Assembly: GCA_023460715.1 (NCBI GenBank)
Contig: JAEWPH010000041.1
Coordinates: forward strand, 1 to 16,458
Direction: 5' to 3'
Source: Pseudomonadota bacterium
Lineage (GTDB): Bacteria; Pseudomonadota; Gammaproteobacteria; Burkholderiales; Burkholderiaceae_C
DNA: 16,458 nucleotides
Shown here: one piece after another, positions 14,354 to 16,458 of the stretch
Position numbering within the stretch: the first letter of the stretch is position 1
How the letters are laid out: each line of letters opens with the position of its first letter
Position numbers and translations under genes: made by a program
The notes under the pieces: model-generated
The model's database searches: none
The model's input: only the letters and a program-made list of their open reading frames with translations
What the model was told of the DNA's origin: nothing

Positions 14354-14367
14354 GCATATCGATATGC
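14354..14367. promoter_or_regulatory. Perfect 14-bp palindrome upstream of cysK
   Basis: GCATATCGATATGC is perfectly self-complementary and AT-rich at its core in a GC-rich setting, 73 bp before the cysK start. A possible -10, CACAAT, follows at 14390-14395, with no good -35. The position suits a regulator-binding site for cysK; the factor is unknown. Confidence 0.4.
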
Positions 14368-14439
14368 GCAAACGGCAGCTACGGTGGGCCACAATGGGCC
14401 TTTCCCATCCATCAGCCACCCCTTTTCACTGGAGTCGCC

Positions 14440-15360
<921 letters not shown>

Positions 15361-15403
15361 GCGACACGCAACACCGGCTGCGCCGCACGGCGCCCCTCTC
15401 CCC

Positions 15404-15437
15404 AGCAAAAGGCCCTCGCGGGCCTTTTTGCTTTTTA
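15404..15437 (+). terminator. Intrinsic terminator of cysK
   Basis: AGCAAAAGGCCC (15404-15415), loop TCGC, then GGGCCTTTTTGCT (15420-15432) forms a long stem with an A/T-rich lower part, followed by TTTTTA. The U-rich 3' side and the A-rich 5' side make it possibly bidirectional, which would also stop leftward transcription from the NodT remnant. Confidence 0.88.
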
Positions 15438-15715
15438 TCGGCCGGGGCATCGGGACGGGCTCCAGCGGCCACGGGCGTGCACCGGAGCAGCGGCGGCATA
15501 CGGGACGGAGAAGCGGCGTTCCCTGCCGGCCGGGGGGCCAAAAGTCGCTGCGCCTTCGCAAGGCCCCTACGCCGCAGGTGCGGCAAATCACACTATCAAA
15601 ACGCTAGCTGCTTGCGCTCTATTTCATTGAATCTCAGATATTTTCATACCTGAAACCTCCATTTGGCAATCGCAAACAGCTATTCAAACCATAGCAATCA
15701 CGCGCGCCGCATACC
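15438..15715. other. Non-coding gap between cysK terminator and NodT remnant
   Basis: About 280 bp in which I see no supportable gene. The left part (to about 15585) is ordinary GC-rich sequence. The right part is markedly AT-rich and holds repeat remnants (15594-15700). Confidence 0.6.
15594..15700 (+). repeat. Palindromic repeat, copy B, and an adjacent partial copy
   Basis: CTATCAAAACGCTAGCTGC, then TTGCGCT (from 15594), matches the head of copies A and C (CTATC-AA-ACG-TAGCTG...GCGC). An unrelated-looking stretch of about 35 bp follows, then CCATTTGGC (about 15658-15666), like the tail of such elements. GCTAT-TCAAACC-ATAGC (15679-15695) then looks like the head of a further copy in the same orientation. 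The whole stretch is AT-rich against its surroundings. Confidence 0.5.
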
Positions 15716-16447
15716 CTACCAGCCGCCGCCCAGCGCCAGGAACAGCGTGACCTGGTCGTCCGCAACCTGCGCTTCGCTGGCCGCCAGGGCGGCTTCGCTG
15801 CTGGCCAGGTTGCGCTCGGCGTCCAGCGTGTCCAGATAGCCGGTCTTGCCATTGCGGTACAGCGCGCGCGCCTGGTCGGCGGCCTGCGCGCGGGCGTCGC
15901 GGGCCGCCTGCAGGCGGGCGCGGCGGTCCAGTTCGTGGGCGTAGGCGGACAGCGCCGTTTCCGTCTCGCGCAGGGCCGTGAGCACCGTGCCGTCGAACTT
16001 CGCCGCCGCCGCGCGTGTGCCGGCCTCGGCCTGCGCGATGCGGGCGCGCGCGGTGCCGGTGTTCGGGATCGACCAGGAAATCAGCGGGCCCAGGCTCCAG
16101 CTCAGCGTGTCGCTGCGGCCTAGGCCGCTCAGGTTGCCGGCCGATGCGGCGAAAAGCCCCAGCGACACCTTGGGGTACAGGTCGGCCGTGGCCACGCCGA
16201 TGCGTGCCGTGGCTTCGGCGAGCGCGCGCTCGGCCTGGCGGATGTCGGGGCGTCGGCGGATCAGCGCGGCGCCGTCGCCCACGGGCAGCACACCGGCCAC
16301 CTGGGGCGGCGTAGCGCAATCGGCCAGGGCGCGCGGAAAGTCCTGCGGCAGATGGCCGGTCAGGGTGGCCAGGCGGAAGAGCGCGGAGTGGCGCTGCGCC
16401 TGCAGCGGCGGGAGGGCGGCCTGCCGCTGGCGCGGCTGCTGGCTGTT
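15716..16447 (-). pseudogene. NodT-type outer-membrane efflux lipoprotein, C-terminal half, truncated
   Basis: The minus-strand frame ending with TAG at 15718-15716 encodes about 244 residues matching the second half of RND efflux outer-membrane factors (OprM/NodT family, OEP repeats): AALPPLQAQRHSALFRLATL, TGHLPQDFPRAL, LPVGDGAALIRRRPDIRQAE, ATADLYPKVSLGLFAASAGN, PLISWSIPNTGTARARIAQA, the closing YRNGKTGYLDTLDAERNLAS and the terminal LALGGGW. Moving upstream, the frame meets TAA at 16450-16448, and there the sequence turns AT-rich (TGTTTTAAACATATC at the edge). The signal peptide, lipobox and first OEP repeat, roughly half of a usual 470-500-residue protein, are not in this frame. It is either a truncated pseudogene or frameshifted beyond the window. 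No start with a ribosome-binding site is evident; a GTG at 16300 lies in the middle of conserved sequence and is unlikely. Confidence 0.75.
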
Positions 16448-16458
16448 TTAAACATATC

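Larger units (their letters stand above)
13996..14439. other. 444-bp divergent intergenic region (lipoprotein / cysK)
   Basis: No protein-coding gene is supported here; the reading frames that cross it have no start with a ribosome-binding site or recognisable domain. It holds the lipoprotein leader with its hairpin (14007-14036), the candidate promoter/dyad (14165-14201), the palindrome GCATATCGATATGC (14354-14367) and the cysK ribosome-binding site GGAG (14431-14434). Confidence 0.6.

Noticed and set aside
16298..16300. GTG as a true start of a short NodT-like protein
   Set aside because: Conserved family sequence continues upstream of it for about 50 residues, so it is internal to the original gene.

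Overview
The window is high-GC, tightly packed bacterial chromosome that reads as a betaproteobacterium, most likely of the Comamonadaceae (Acidovorax-like). The reasons are the base composition, the dapF-DUF484-xerC gene order, a class A RNase P RNA, and about 60-bp repeats that begin CTATC-(AA)-ACG-TAGCTG, of a type I recall as common in that family. This placement is inference; no database was searched.

Layout. 1-123 (-): first 41 codons of a NUDIX-type hydrolase running off the left edge. 294-2437 (-): a two-gene unit, an MFS (DHA1-type) efflux permease followed by a DkgB-like aldo/keto reductase. It diverges from a LysR regulator (2556-3452, +), and the shared 118-bp gap holds a perfect 9-6-9 inverted repeat. 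3474-6139 (+): the conserved housekeeping block dapF - DUF484 - xerC, with 4-nt coupling between the first two genes. An in-frame palindromic repeat lies inside dapF. 6219-8688 (+): a DUF898/YjgN-type membrane protein and a membrane-anchored M48 metalloprotease 10 nt apart.

8741-12669 (+): an iron-responsive cell-surface signalling module. It has a Fur-box-like palindrome, a single protein that fuses a FecI-type sigma factor to a FecR-type transmembrane/periplasmic anti-sigma part, and a siderophore receptor with an N-terminal STN signalling domain. The proposed logic is: Fur de-represses the hybrid, ligand-loaded receptor signals through its STN domain to the periplasmic FecR part, proteolysis releases the sigma domain, and sigma transcribes the receptor gene. 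No siderophore biosynthesis gene is present, so uptake of a foreign (xeno-)siderophore is likely.

12766-13149 (-): rnpB with its own intrinsic terminator; its -10 sits just past the stop of the upstream lipoprotein gene. 13168-13995 (-): a lipoprotein of unknown function with a poly-glycine tract after its lipobox cysteine and a terminator-like hairpin in its leader. 14440-15360 (+): cysK with a strong terminator. 15438-15715: non-coding, with AT-rich repeat remnants. 15716-16447 (-): the C-terminal half of a NodT-type outer-membrane efflux lipoprotein, interrupted by an in-frame stop 10 nt before the right edge.

The most interesting items are the sigma/anti-sigma fusion module, the repeat fixed inside dapF, and the attenuator-like lipoprotein leader. 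I see no CRISPR array, tRNA, prophage or complete insertion sequence.
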